Source of the DNA: Motiliproteus sp965230185
GTDB lineage: Bacteria > Pseudomonadota > Gammaproteobacteria > Pseudomonadales > Balneatricaceae
Reading direction: 5' to 3'
DNA: 64,000 nucleotides
NCBI GenBank assembly: GCA_965230185.1
Contig: OZ245995.1
Coordinates: 5,580,001 to 5,644,000, forward strand
Shown: piece by piece, positions 16,137 through 25,333 of the stretch
Numbering within the stretch: position 1 is the first letter of the stretch
Layout: the number at the start of each line of letters is the position of its first letter
Program-made: the position numbers and the translations under genes
The notes under the pieces: generated by a model
Databases searched by the model: none
Told to the model about the DNA's origin: nothing
Seen by the model: only the letters and a program-made list of their open reading frames with translations

Positions 16137-17594
16137 ATGAGTCTCAAACAGCTTTACATCCACGGTCGCTATCAGGATGCCACCTCCGGCGAGACCTTTA
16201 TCAGCACCAATCCGGCCACCGGCGAAAAACTGGCGGAGCTGCAGAAGGCCTCCATGGCCGACGTCGATGCCGCCGTGGCTTCGGCGCAGGAGGGCTTTAA
16301 GGTCTGGTCCGCCATGAGTGGCGTCGAGCGGGGCCGTATTCTGCTGAGAGCGGTGGCGATTCTGCGCGAGCGCAATGACGAACTGGCGCTGCTGGAAGTA
16401 CAGGACAACGGCAAGCCGCTGCAGGAAGCCAACTGCGTCGATATCGCCACCGGTGCCGACGTGATCGAATACTATGCAGGTCTCGCCGCCACCCTGGCCG
16501 GTGAGCAGCAGGACCTGGGGGGCAGCAACTTCTTCTACAGCCGCCGCGAGCCGCTGGGTGTCTGTGCCGGTATCGGCGCCTGGAACTATCCCATGCAGAT
16601 CGCCATGTGGAAGTCCGGTCCGGCTCTGGCCGCCGGCAACGCCATGGTGTTCAAACCCTCCGGCGAGACCCCGCTGAGCGCGCTGAAGCTGGCGGAGATC
16701 TTTACCGAAGCAGGGCTTCCGGACGGCGTCTTCAACGTGGTCCTGGGAGATTACCGGGTCGGCCAGGCGCTGTCCCGTCATCCCGATATCGCCAAGGTCT
16801 CCTTTACCGGCGGTACCGGTACCGGCAAGCAGGTGCTGCGCGATGCCGCCGAGTCGGTCAAGGAAGTCACCATGGAGCTGGGCGGTAAGTCGGCGCTGAT
16901 CGTGTTTGACGACGCCGATCTCGACAACGCCGTCTCCGGGGCTCTGCTGGCCAACTTCTACACCCAGGGTGAGGTCTGCACCCACGGCACCCGGGTGTTT
17001 GTCCATGACAGCCTTTACGACGAGTTTATCGCCCGGGTCAGAGAGCGTACCGAGCGGATGATTATCGGCGATCCCACCGATCTCAACACCCAGGTGGGGG
17101 CGCTGGTCTCCACCCGCCATATGGAATCGGTGCTGGGCTATATCGAAGCCGCTAAAGCGGCCGGCGCCCGGCTGGTCTGCGGCGGCGAGCGGGCACTGGA
17201 GAATGGTCTCGACCGCGGTAACTTCGTCCAGCCCACCGTGTTCGCCGACTGCACCGATGAGATGCCCAATGTCACCGACGAGATCTTCGGCCCGGTGATG
17301 TCAATTCTGCGCTTCAGCGACGAGGAGGAGGTGATCCGCCGCGCCAACGCCAGCGAATACGGTCTGGCGGCGGGGCTGTTCTCCACTAACTTCGCCCGTG
17401 CCCATCGGGTGATCGCCCGTCTGCAGGCGGGTATCTGCTGGATCAACACCTGGGGGGCGTCACCGGCGGAGATGCCGGTGGGCGGTTATAAGCAGTCCGG
17501 CATCGGCCGCGAGAACGGCATCGAAACCCTCAGCCACTACACCCAGACCAAAAGCGTCTATGTCGAGCTGGGTGACGTCGAGTGCCCCTATTAA
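16137..17594 (+). CDS. betB: Betaine aldehyde dehydrogenase
   Basis: NAD(P)-dependent oxidation of betaine aldehyde to glycine betaine in the cytoplasm. 485 residues, the normal length. Aldehyde-dehydrogenase motifs: GAWNYPMQ at 148-155, the nucleotide-binding FTGGTGTGK at 223-231, general base Glu 247 in MELGGKS, and nucleophile Cys 281 in GEVCTHGTR. Second gene of betIBA, 58 bp after betI. Highly confident from motifs and operon order. Confidence 0.97.
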   Translation: MSLKQLYIHGRYQDATSGETFISTNPATGEKLAELQKASMADVDAAVASAQEGFKVWSAMSGVERGRILLRAVAILRERNDELALLEVQDNGKPLQEANCVDIATGADVIEYYAGLAATLAGEQQDLGGSNFFYSRREPLGVCAGIGAWNYPMQIAMWKSGPALAAGNAMVFKPSGETPLSALKLAEIFTEAGLPDGVFNVVLGDYRVGQALSRHPDIAKVSFTGGTGTGKQVLRDAAESVKEVTMELGGKSALIVFDDADLDNAVSGALLANFYTQGEVCTHGTRVFVHDSLYDEFIARVRERTERMIIGDPTDLNTQVGALVSTRHMESVLGYIEAAKAAGARLVCGGERALENGLDRGNFVQPTVFADCTDEMPNVTDEIFGPVMSILRFSDEEEVIRRANASEYGLAAGLFSTNFARAHRVIARLQAGICWINTWGASPAEMPVGGYKQSGIGRENGIETLSHYTQTKSVYVELGDVECPY

Positions 17595-17667
17595 CGGAGC
17601 TTTTTATCGGACTCCGGCGGCAAACTGACGGCTTTGCTATCAACGGCAACTAAGAACAAGAAATGCT

Positions 17668-19365
17668 ATGAAAACTGAACAGTACGATTACATCATTGTG
17701 GGAGCGGGCTCGGCCGGCTGCGTGCTGGCGGATCGTCTCAGTGAGGACGGCAGCCACCGGGTGCTGCTGCTGGAAGCGGGCGGCAGCGACCGGAGCATCT
17801 TTATCCAGATGCCCACCGCCCTCTCCTATCCGATGAATACCGAGAAATACGCCTGGCAGTTTGAGTCCATCCGTGAGCCGGGGCTGGATAACCGGGTACT
17901 GCACTGCCCCCGGGGCCGGGTGCTGGGCGGTGGTTCCTCCATCAACGGCATGGTCTATGTTCGCGGCCATGCCTGTGACTTCGACGAGTGGCAGCAACAG
18001 GGTGCCGAAGGCTGGAGCTATCAGGACTGCCTGCCCTACTTCCGCCGCGCCGAAAGCTGGATCGGCGGTGCTGACCAGTATCGCGGCGGTGACGGGCCGG
18101 TGGCCACCTGCAACGGCAACAACATGGAACTCAACCCGCTTTATCGGGCCTTTATCCGGGCCGGCGAGGAAGCGGGCTACCCCACCACCGACGACTACAA
18201 CGGTCATCGCCAGGAAGGCTTCGGCCCCATGCACATGACGGTGCGGGACGGCGTTCGCGCCTCCACTTCCAATGCCTATCTGCGCCGGGCCATGAAGCGT
18301 CCCAACCTGACCCTGGAGACCGGTGTGCTGAGTCGCAGGGTACTGCTGCAGGGCAAAAAGGCGGTGGGCATCGAGTATGAACAGAACGGCCGCATCGTTC
18401 AGGCATATGCCGACAAAGAGGTGGTGCTGGCAGCCGGTTCGGTGGGCTCGCCGCAGCTGCTGCAGCTGTCCGGCATCGGCCCGGCCGAGGTGCTGAAGGC
18501 GGCCGGCGTCGAGCTGGTTGAGGACCTGCCGGGGGTCGGTGAAAATCTGCAGGATCATCTGGAGGTGTATTTCCAGTTCCACTGCAAACAACCGATCACC
18601 CTCAACAGCAAGCTGGGGCTGATCAGCAAGGGACTGATCGGCAGCCGCTGGATTCTGTTTAAGGACGGTCTCGGCGCCACCAATCACTTCGAATCCTGCG
18701 CCTTTATCCGTTCCCGCGCCGGCCTTAAGTGGCCCAATATCCAGTATCACTTCCTGCCCGCCGCGATGCGTTACGACGGCGGCAAGGCGATCGACGGTCA
18801 CGGATTCCAGGTCCATGTCGGCCCCAACAAGCCGGAAAGCCGCGGTCATATCCGCATCACCTCGGCCGATCCGAAGGCGAAACCGGAGATTCTGTTCAAC
18901 TACATCAGCACCGACCAGGACATTCAGGACTGGCGCGACTGTATCCGCCTGACCCGGGAGATTCTCCACCAGCCGGCCATGGACGACTATCGCGGCGACG
19001 AGATTCAGCCCGGCAGCGACGTACAGAGTGACGAGGAGATCGACGCCTGGGTGAAGCAGAACGTCGAGAGCGCCTACCATCCCTCCTGCTCCTGCAGGAT
19101 GGGGGCAGACGATGACTCCATGGCGGTGCTGGACGCCGAATGCCGGGTACGCGGTATCGAGTCGCTACGGGTGGTGGATTCCTCCATCTTCCCGACCATA
19201 CCAAACGGCAATCTCAATGCCCCCACCATCATGGTGGCGGAGAAAGCCGCCGACCTGATCCTCGGCCACCAACCGCTGCCGAAGACCGACGTGCCGGTAT
19301 GGATCGATCCCCAGTGGCAGCAGCGTCAGCGTATCGGCCGGCAGAAACGGGAGGTTGAATGCTGA
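17668..19365 (+). CDS. betA: Choline dehydrogenase
   Basis: FAD-dependent GMC-family oxidoreductase (565 residues) that oxidises choline to betaine aldehyde and passes electrons to the respiratory chain at the membrane. The ADP-binding GxGxxG is at the N-terminus (YIIVGAGSAGCVLADRLSED). The GMC signatures are RGRVLGGGSSINGMVYVRG and GSVGSPQLLQLSGIGP, and the active-site His lies in YHPSCSCRMG. Third gene of betIBA, 73 bp after betB. Confidence 0.97.
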   Translation: MKTEQYDYIIVGAGSAGCVLADRLSEDGSHRVLLLEAGGSDRSIFIQMPTALSYPMNTEKYAWQFESIREPGLDNRVLHCPRGRVLGGGSSINGMVYVRGHACDFDEWQQQGAEGWSYQDCLPYFRRAESWIGGADQYRGGDGPVATCNGNNMELNPLYRAFIRAGEEAGYPTTDDYNGHRQEGFGPMHMTVRDGVRASTSNAYLRRAMKRPNLTLETGVLSRRVLLQGKKAVGIEYEQNGRIVQAYADKEVVLAAGSVGSPQLLQLSGIGPAEVLKAAGVELVEDLPGVGENLQDHLEVYFQFHCKQPITLNSKLGLISKGLIGSRWILFKDGLGATNHFESCAFIRSRAGLKWPNIQYHFLPAAMRYDGGKAIDGHGFQVHVGPNKPESRGHIRITSADPKAKPEILFNYISTDQDIQDWRDCIRLTREILHQPAMDDYRGDEIQPGSDVQSDEEIDAWVKQNVESAYHPSCSCRMGADDDSMAVLDAECRVRGIESLRVVDSSIFPTIPNGNLNAPTIMVAEKAADLILGHQPLPKTDVPVWIDPQWQQRQRIGRQKREVEC

Positions 19366-19523
19366 GGAGTCCGCACTGAATTCAGCGAAGCCGCGGCACC
19401 ATGCGACTTCGGCGGTGACCCGCAATGCAGTCGGACACCGTTCCCTCAGCGCTGACCGCGACTGACAGGGAGAACAGCAGTAAGCGCAAGAGAGCACAGA
19501 CAACAAGAATAAGGTGAAAAATT

Positions 19524-20483
19524 ATGAAGACCCGAATGACCAGAAAGTCTCTGAAGACCAGCCTGCTGCGCGGAGCCGTTGCCGCCGCCGGACTGTCCGC
19601 CTCCATGGCCTTTGCCAGTCAGTGTGACACCGTTCGCTTCTCCGATGTCGGCTGGACCGATATCACCGCCACCACCGCTGTCGCCACCGAGGTGATCGAG
19701 GGGCTCGGCTATAAGACCACCACCCAGCTGTTGTCGGTGCCGGTCACCTACACTTCGCTGGCCAACGCCGATATCGATGTCTTCCTCGGTAACTGGATGC
19801 CCACCATGGAAGCGGATATCGCCGCCTACCGTGACGCCGGCACCGTCGAGACCCTGCGCGCCAACCTAGAAGGTGCCAAGTACACTCTGGCGGTCCCCAG
19901 CTACGTCTATAAGGCGGGCGTTAAAAGCTTCGCCGATATCGCTAAGTTTAAGGATAAGTTCAAAGGCCGCATCTACGGCATCGAACCGGGCAACGACGGT
20001 AACCGCCTGATTCAGGATATGATCGACAAGGACGCCTTCGGCCTGAAAGGCTTCAAGCTGGTGGAATCCAGTGAGGCCGGGATGGTCTCCCAGGTTTCAC
20101 GGGCGGTGAAGCGCAAGCAGTGGGTCGCCTTCCTCGGCTGGGCGCCACACCCCATGAACAGCAGTATCCAGATGGAGTACCTGGCCGGTGGCGATGACTA
20201 CTTCGGCCCCAACTACGGCGGTGCCAACGTCTACACCAATGTCCGCAAGGACTATGTCAGCCAGTGCCCCAACGTCGGCAAACTGCTGCAGAACCTCAGC
20301 TTTACCCTGCAGATGGAGAACGAGCTGATGGGCGCCATCCTTGAAGATGGCCAGCACCCCCGCCAAGCCGCCCGCGCCTGGCTGCAGAGCCATCCCGATG
20401 TACTGGACGGCTGGCTTTCCGGGGTTACCAGCAAGGATGGCAATCCGGCGCTGGCCACCCTGCGCAACCACCTGAAGCTCTGA
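19524..20483 (+). CDS. choX: Choline ABC transporter, periplasmic binding protein
   Basis: 319-residue choline-binding protein with a signal peptide ending at AASMAFAS-type sequence (ASMAFASQCDTVRF). The ChoX ligand cage is recognisable: GWTD, GNWMP, the Tyr of AKYTLAVP, EPGNDGN and FLGWAPHPMN. It is the first gene of choXWV and follows betA by about 160 bp, so it may be expressed with the bet genes. AAGGTG precedes the ATG. It differs from the copy at 11227 in several cage positions, so the two probably have different ligands or affinities. Confidence 0.95.
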   Translation: MKTRMTRKSLKTSLLRGAVAAAGLSASMAFASQCDTVRFSDVGWTDITATTAVATEVIEGLGYKTTTQLLSVPVTYTSLANADIDVFLGNWMPTMEADIAAYRDAGTVETLRANLEGAKYTLAVPSYVYKAGVKSFADIAKFKDKFKGRIYGIEPGNDGNRLIQDMIDKDAFGLKGFKLVESSEAGMVSQVSRAVKRKQWVAFLGWAPHPMNSSIQMEYLAGGDDYFGPNYGGANVYTNVRKDYVSQCPNVGKLLQNLSFTLQMENELMGAILEDGQHPRQAARAWLQSHPDVLDGWLSGVTSKDGNPALATLRNHLKL

Positions 20484-20495
20484 TCCTTCACATTA

Positions 20496-20520
20496 CGGAG
20501 ACGGCGTTCCGTCGTCTCCG
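20496..20520 (+). promoter_or_regulatory. Intercistronic hairpin between choX and choW
   Basis: CGGAGACG-GCGTTCCGT-CGTCTCCG is a perfect 8-bp stem 12 bp after the choX stop. No T-run follows. Such hairpins after binding-protein genes commonly protect the upstream mRNA and allow more binding protein than permease; that role is inference. Confidence 0.6.
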
Positions 20521-20547
20521 ACACTCGCTACAAACCGGGATAATCCG

Positions 20548-21393
20548 ATGAACTGGATAACTGAACACAAGCTGCCGCTGGGCCGCTGGATGGAAGACTT
20601 CGTCGACTGGCTGACCTTCAACGCCGCCGGCTTTTTCGACGCCGTCTCGATCTCGCTGGAGTGGCTCATTCTGTCGATGGTGGAGATTTTCCAGTGGCTG
20701 CCACCCTCGGTGCCGATCCTGATGACCGCCGCCACCGCCTGGCTGCTCCACCGTAGCGTGCCACTGGTTATTTTCGTGGTCGCCGCCCTGCTGCTGATCC
20801 TCAATCTCGGCTACTGGCAGGAGATGCTGGAGACCTTTGTGCTGGTGCTGACCGCCACCAGTCTGTCGATCATGATCGGCATTCCGATCGGTATCCTGGC
20901 CGCCCACAAACCCTGGATGTACACCATCCTGCGGCCGATTCTCGATCTGATGCAGACCATCCCCACCTTCGTCTACCTGATCCCGACCCTGGTGCTGTTC
21001 GGACTGGGCGTGGTACCGGGGCTGATCTCCACCATTATCTTCGCCATCGCCGCACCGATCCGACTCACCTATCTCGGTATCAGCCGGGTACCGGAAGACC
21101 TGATCGAGGCGGGCAAGGCCTTCGGCGCCACCCCCTTTAAGCTGCTCTACAAGGTGGAGCTGCCGGCGGCACTGCCCAACATCATGGCCGGTGTCACCCA
21201 GTGCATCATGCTGTCGCTGTCGATGGTGGTGATCGCCGCGCTGGTCGGCGCCGACGGTCTCGGCAAACCGGTTATCCGGGCCCTCAACACCGTCAATATC
21301 TCCCAGGGATTCGAGGCCGGACTGGCGATCGTGCTGGTCGCTATTATTCTGGATCGGATCTGCAAGAAACCCGGCGCCAGAGAGGAGGCTTAA
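20548..21393 (+). CDS. choW: Choline ABC transporter, permease
   Basis: 281-residue inner-membrane permease of the ProW type. Several hydrophobic segments are visible (about residues 40-60, 68-85, 95-120, 145-170, 205-240). The EAA loop that docks the ATPase is IEAGKAFGATPFKLLYKVEL at about residues 187-206. It lies between choX and choV and ends 2 bp before choV starts, an operon arrangement. Confidence 0.95.
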   Translation: MNWITEHKLPLGRWMEDFVDWLTFNAAGFFDAVSISLEWLILSMVEIFQWLPPSVPILMTAATAWLLHRSVPLVIFVVAALLLILNLGYWQEMLETFVLVLTATSLSIMIGIPIGILAAHKPWMYTILRPILDLMQTIPTFVYLIPTLVLFGLGVVPGLISTIIFAIAAPIRLTYLGISRVPEDLIEAGKAFGATPFKLLYKVELPAALPNIMAGVTQCIMLSLSMVVIAALVGADGLGKPVIRALNTVNISQGFEAGLAIVLVAIILDRICKKPGAREEA

Positions 21394-21395
21394 CC

Positions 21396-22589
21396 ATGTC
21401 CGCAGTCAGTATTCGTAATCTCGACGTGGTGTTCGGCGACCGGGTCGCCGAGAGCGTCAAACTGCTGGATCAGGGTAAAACCCGCCAGCAGATCATCGAA
21501 ACCACCGGCGATGTTATCGGCGTGCACGACGCCAGTATTGAAGTAAAACAGGGCGAGATCTGCGTGCTGATGGGACTGTCCGGCTCCGGCAAGTCGAGCC
21601 TGCTGCGGGCCGTCAACGGCCTCAACCCTATCAGCCGTGGCGAGCTGCTGGTACGCGATGGCGACCGGATGGTGAACATGGCCGACTGTGATGCCGCCAC
21701 CCTGCGCCATATGCGGACCCACCGGGTATCGATGGTGTTTCAGAAATTCGCCCTGATGCCCTGGCTGAGCGTGATGGATAACGTCGCCTTCGGCCTGGAA
21801 ATGCTGGGAATGTCTAAGAAAGATCGCCGCAGCAAGGCCATGGAACAGCTGGAGATGGTCGGGCTGGCGGAATGGAAAGACAAGTTTCCCCACGAACTGT
21901 CCGGGGGGATGCAACAGCGCGTAGGACTGGCCAGGGCGTTTGCCATGGACAGTGACATTTTGCTCATGGACGAGCCTTTTTCTGCGCTGGACCCGCTGAT
22001 TCGATCGCAGCTCCAGGACGAGCTGATCGAGCTGCAGAACAACCTGAAGAAGACCATTATCTTCGTCAGCCACGACCTCGATGAGGCACTGAAGATCGGC
22101 ACCAATATCGCCATCATGGAATCGGCCCGCATTATCCAGCACGGCCGGCCGGAGGATATCGTCCTCAACCCCAGCAACGCCTATGTGGAGGACTTCGTCG
22201 CCCACACCAACCCCCTCAACGTGCTGCGGGGGCGCTCGTTGATGACCGAAGTGCATCAGCTGGAGCGGCTGGAGGAGATGCTGGTGCTGAACCGCAACGA
22301 CAACACCTGTATCAGCACCGACGACAGCGGTCAGGTAGTCGGCGCCAGCCGTCAGGGCGAAGCGCTGGCACTGCATCACTGGCAGGAAGGCGAGGACATG
22401 GAGCAGTTGCCGGAAGATGCCCTGGTGATGGCGACCCCGGATATCTCCATGCGCCAGGCCATCGAAATCCGCTACCGCACCGGCCAGCCGGTACTGCTGA
22501 AGGAGAGCGACAGCCTGGTGGGAATATTGTCCGACCGGGATTTCTACCATGCCCTGCTGGGTAAGCACTTTACCGCCAGCGCCGCCTGA
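21396..22589 (+). CDS. choV: Choline ABC transporter, ATP-binding protein
   Basis: 397-residue ATPase of the ProV/OpuA class. Walker A GLSGSGKSS at about residues 60-68, the Q-loop in VFQKFALMPW, the signature LSGGMQQRVGLARA, Walker B ILLMDEPFSALDP, and the H-loop VSHDLDEA. The last about 60 residues form a CBS-type tail (LVGILSDRDFYHALL), which in this class senses ionic strength or osmolarity. Start chosen at the ATG at 21396, preceded by GAGGAGG; the frame is open upstream without a better start. Last gene of choXWV, followed by a repeat array. Confidence 0.96.
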   Translation: MSAVSIRNLDVVFGDRVAESVKLLDQGKTRQQIIETTGDVIGVHDASIEVKQGEICVLMGLSGSGKSSLLRAVNGLNPISRGELLVRDGDRMVNMADCDAATLRHMRTHRVSMVFQKFALMPWLSVMDNVAFGLEMLGMSKKDRRSKAMEQLEMVGLAEWKDKFPHELSGGMQQRVGLARAFAMDSDILLMDEPFSALDPLIRSQLQDELIELQNNLKKTIIFVSHDLDEALKIGTNIAIMESARIIQHGRPEDIVLNPSNAYVEDFVAHTNPLNVLRGRSLMTEVHQLERLEEMLVLNRNDNTCISTDDSGQVVGASRQGEALALHHWQEGEDMEQLPEDALVMATPDISMRQAIEIRYRTGQPVLLKESDSLVGILSDRDFYHALLGKHFTASAA

Positions 22590-22594
22590 GTGGC

Positions 22595-23084
22595 CGGTCG
22601 CGGTCGGAGCCCGCTGCTACCCGGCGCAGATAACCCGTAGCAGCTCGCTCCGAGGGCGACAGAACAGAACAACAGAACCACCGACTGATCGTGGTCGGAG
22701 CCCGCTGGTACCCGGCGCAGATAACCCGTTGCAGCCCGCTCCGAGGGCGACTGAACAGAACAACAGAACCACCGACTGATCGCGGTCGGAGCCCGCTGCT
22801 ACCCGGCGCTGATAACCCGTAGCAGCCCGCTCTGAGGGCGACAGAATGGAAATGCAGAACCGCAGGCTGATTGCGGTCGGAGCCCGCTGCTACACGGTGC
22901 AGCTAACTCGTAGCAGCTCGCTCCGAGGGCGACCGAACAGAACAACAGAACCGCTGACTGATCGCGGTCAGAGCCCGCTGCTACCCGGCGCTGATAACCC
23001 GTAGCAGCCCGCTCCGAGGGCGACCGAACAGAACAACAGAACCACCGGCTGATCGCGGTCGGAGCCCGCTGCTATCTGGTGCGG
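22595..23084. repeat. Tandem palindromic repeat array, 91-bp period, copy 1
   Basis: Five full units plus one half unit. Each unit has a forward arm GGTCGGAGCCCGCTGCTAC, a short variable loop ending in ATAACCC, and a reverse arm GTAGCAGCCCGCTCCGAGGG, so it can fold into a long stem. Forward arms start at 22602, 22693, 22784, 22875, 22966 and 23057, exactly 91 bp apart. It fills the whole space between choV and the next gene. It resembles REP/BIME clusters, but with a fixed period. Possible roles: mRNA stabilisation or termination after choV. Confidence 0.9.
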
Positions 23085-23143
23085 GAACATCAGACTGAAA
23101 CAACACTCCGTAATAATGGGGTTTTAGCCGGAGTATCGAGGCT

Positions 23144-24412
23144 ATGAACAAGCTTATCCTGATCATGATCGACGGTATCAGCGCCGAGCTGTTTGAGAGT
23201 CGCCGCAGCTGGATGCCCCATCTGCACGGGCTGGCAACCGGCGGCACCAGAGTTCAGACACTGACTCCGGAGATCTGTGGCACCTCCTTTCCCGGTCGCA
23301 CCTCGATGATCGTCGGCCGCCCGGCCAGCGAACACGGGATCTACGGCAATAAAATCTGGGATGGCAGCGAGTTCCGCTGGTCCACCCCCTATGACGTCCG
23401 CACCACCACCCTGGCCGGTTTCGCCAGAGCGGCGGGACGGGACGTCGCCGCCCTGGGTTACGGCATGGTGCGTCCCGAAGACTGCCACATCTATCACAAC
23501 CCCTGGTGGGTGGACGATGTGATGAACCGGGTCCGGGATGAAGATCCCCACCCCACCGACATCCAGTGGACCATGGAGGGCCGCGATCTCGACCCCTGTG
23601 GCCGCATCGCTGCACTGGCGGCCGACGGTATCGATACCCGGGTGGTTAATCCCTTCGCCGATCCCGCAGCCGGCAGCGAAACCTGTGCCCGGCTGTCGCT
23701 GGGGATGCTGGCCGACCAGCAGCTGCTGGATATCGCCGCCGGGCTGGCCTGCTCAGAACGGGCGCCGGATCTGCTGATGCTGGAGATCGGTATCACCGAC
23801 TACTACCTGCACGCCTTCGGCGCCGACCATCCGCTGGGAGAATGGTCGCTGCGCACGGCCGATGCCCAGGTAGGCACCCTGATCGAACGGCTGCACCAGA
23901 ATAATCGGCTGGAGGACTACAACTTCGCCATTATGAGCGACCATGGCCACAGCCCGATACCCGATGCCGTTTATTGCGATCGGCTGCTGCCGGAAGGCAC
24001 CCGCTGGTCCAGCGAAGGCGCCATGCTGCTGGTGGCACCTCGCTCCGAAGAAGAGGCCCGGCAGGTCACCGGGATTCTCAAAGCACAGGATATCCATCCC
24101 TGGCCCGCTGGCTTTCTGCCGCCGGACCGTCGTGAGGAGCTGCTGGTCTTCGCACCGCCTGCGGGGACCCTGCGCAGTTTCGAACGGGATACCGGCAATA
24201 CCGGCAATATCACCGGCGCTTCGAAGTACCACTCCAACCACGGTATGCAGCCGGGCACCGAAGCCGATTACCGCTTCTGTCTGTTTGCCGGCCCCCGGGT
24301 GCCCAGGCAGCAGATCGCCTTCGGCCAGGCGCAACAGGTGGCACCGACGCTGGCAGCGCTGCTGGGGGTCGCGACAGACTGGAGTGCGGAGCCGCTGTTC
24401 AGACCAGATTAA
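23144..24412 (+). CDS. Alkaline-phosphatase-fold phosphodiesterase/nucleotide pyrophosphatase family
   Basis: 422-residue enzyme of the type I phosphodiesterase/nucleotide pyrophosphatase branch. The two-metal site is visible: Asp 10 in MIDG, a Ser/Thr nucleophile region GTSFPGRTS (about 46-54, Ser 48 at the expected place), ITDYYLHAFG (Asp and His), SDHGHSP, and a late His in SNHGMQPG. No signal peptide, so cytoplasmic. It lies between two palindrome arrays, after the choline transporter and near a peptide-type transporter. The substrate could be a phosphodiester or phosphonate, for instance a choline-containing one, but this is unproven. Confidence 0.88.
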   Translation: MNKLILIMIDGISAELFESRRSWMPHLHGLATGGTRVQTLTPEICGTSFPGRTSMIVGRPASEHGIYGNKIWDGSEFRWSTPYDVRTTTLAGFARAAGRDVAALGYGMVRPEDCHIYHNPWWVDDVMNRVRDEDPHPTDIQWTMEGRDLDPCGRIAALAADGIDTRVVNPFADPAAGSETCARLSLGMLADQQLLDIAAGLACSERAPDLLMLEIGITDYYLHAFGADHPLGEWSLRTADAQVGTLIERLHQNNRLEDYNFAIMSDHGHSPIPDAVYCDRLLPEGTRWSSEGAMLLVAPRSEEEARQVTGILKAQDIHPWPAGFLPPDRREELLVFAPPAGTLRSFERDTGNTGNITGASKYHSNHGMQPGTEADYRFCLFAGPRVPRQQIAFGQAQQVAPTLAALLGVATDWSAEPLFRPD

Positions 24413-24432
24413 CGAGAAATAAAAACCCTGTA

Positions 24433-24771
24433 TCGCGGTCAGAGCCCGCTGCTACACTCCGGTCTCACGCCGTAGCAGCCCGCTCCGAGGGCGACCGAAC
24501 AGAAAAACTGTGACCGCTGGCTGATCGCGGTGGGAGCCCGCTGCTACCTGGTTCGGATAACTCGTAGCAGCCCGCTCCGAGGGCGACCGAACGGAAAAAA
24601 TGTGACCGCTGGCTGATCGCGGTCGGAGCCCGCTGCTACCAGGTTCGGATAGCCCGTAGCAGCCCGCTCCGAGGGCGACCGAACGGAAAAAACGTGACCA
24701 CTGCCTGATCGCGGTCGGAGCCCGCTGCTACCAGGTTCGGATAGCCCGTAACAGCCCGCTCCGAGGGCGAC
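24433..24771. repeat. Tandem palindromic repeat array, 92-bp period, copy 2
   Basis: Four units with forward arms starting at 24437, 24529, 24621 and 24713 (92 bp apart), the same arms as the array at 22595-23084. Linkers differ between arrays (here GACCGAACGGAAAAA-type), while they are nearly identical within an array, which suggests local duplication of the whole unit. It begins about 20 bp after the phosphodiesterase stop codon. Confidence 0.9.
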
Positions 24772-24824
24772 AATCTCCAGACGCGGTGTTTGCACATATT
24801 TTGAGCTATGAGGAAAGCACTGGT

Positions 24825-25250
24825 TTCGCCTGTTGGCGACTTCATTTCTCTGACGCGGCTCAGAGAAACAGAAGCAAAGAGAGCCCGCCCTGTGCCACCG
24901 GCCTTCGGCGACCCTCGCTCCTCAGCTGAAGCGGGCGCTGTGCAAACTCGGCCGGCGGCCTCAGACAACTGCTCGCTTGTTCCCCGCTTCCACCTGCGGG
25001 GCTCGGCGGTGTCAAAGGGGATTTTGCCAGCCTGCCAGTGAAGTGCAAAACCAGGGAGCAACCAGGTTCTCACAGGATTGACACGATCGCTCGAAAGCGG
25101 CCCACATAAAGGTAGCTGAATATAGCCCCCATCCATCGGGGGCCGATTTCGTCATCAGCAAAGATAAGCGCGCTTTGGTTCCTTTGCCGCGCAAAGCAAA
25201 GGAACTCGCCCGGCGGGGGCGAAATAAGAACACCAGCAGACGCGAGAAAT
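24825..25250. repeat. Dispersed intergenic repeat, diverged single copy
   Basis: Relative of the about 0.5-kb repeats elsewhere in the window. It shows the first hairpin TTCTCTGACGCGGCTCAGAGAA (arms TTCTCTGA and TCAGAGAA), the block CCCGCCCTGTGCCACCGGCC, then CTGCGGGGCTCGGCGGTG. A final hairpin GGTTCCTTTG...CAAAGGAAC is followed by CTCGCCCGGCGGGGGCGAAA. The central part differs from other copies. Frames read through it are not genes. Together with the palindrome array it fills the space between the phosphodiesterase and LysR genes. Confidence 0.75.
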
Positions 25251-25333
25251 CAGGATTACGCCTGACTTATGATGCTTCGTGAAAAGTAGCGGTCTCACCT
25301 GTCAGCGACTTTATTACTCCGAGACGAAAAGCA

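Noticed and set aside
17650..19080. 476-codon minus-strand frame over betA
   Set aside because: Antisense shadow; betA on the plus strand has all GMC motifs.
24636..25136. 166-codon minus-strand frame
   Set aside because: It runs across the palindrome array and the dispersed repeat; the reading is dictated by repeats and recurs as similar false frames at 36.5, 42.8 and 54.6 kb.
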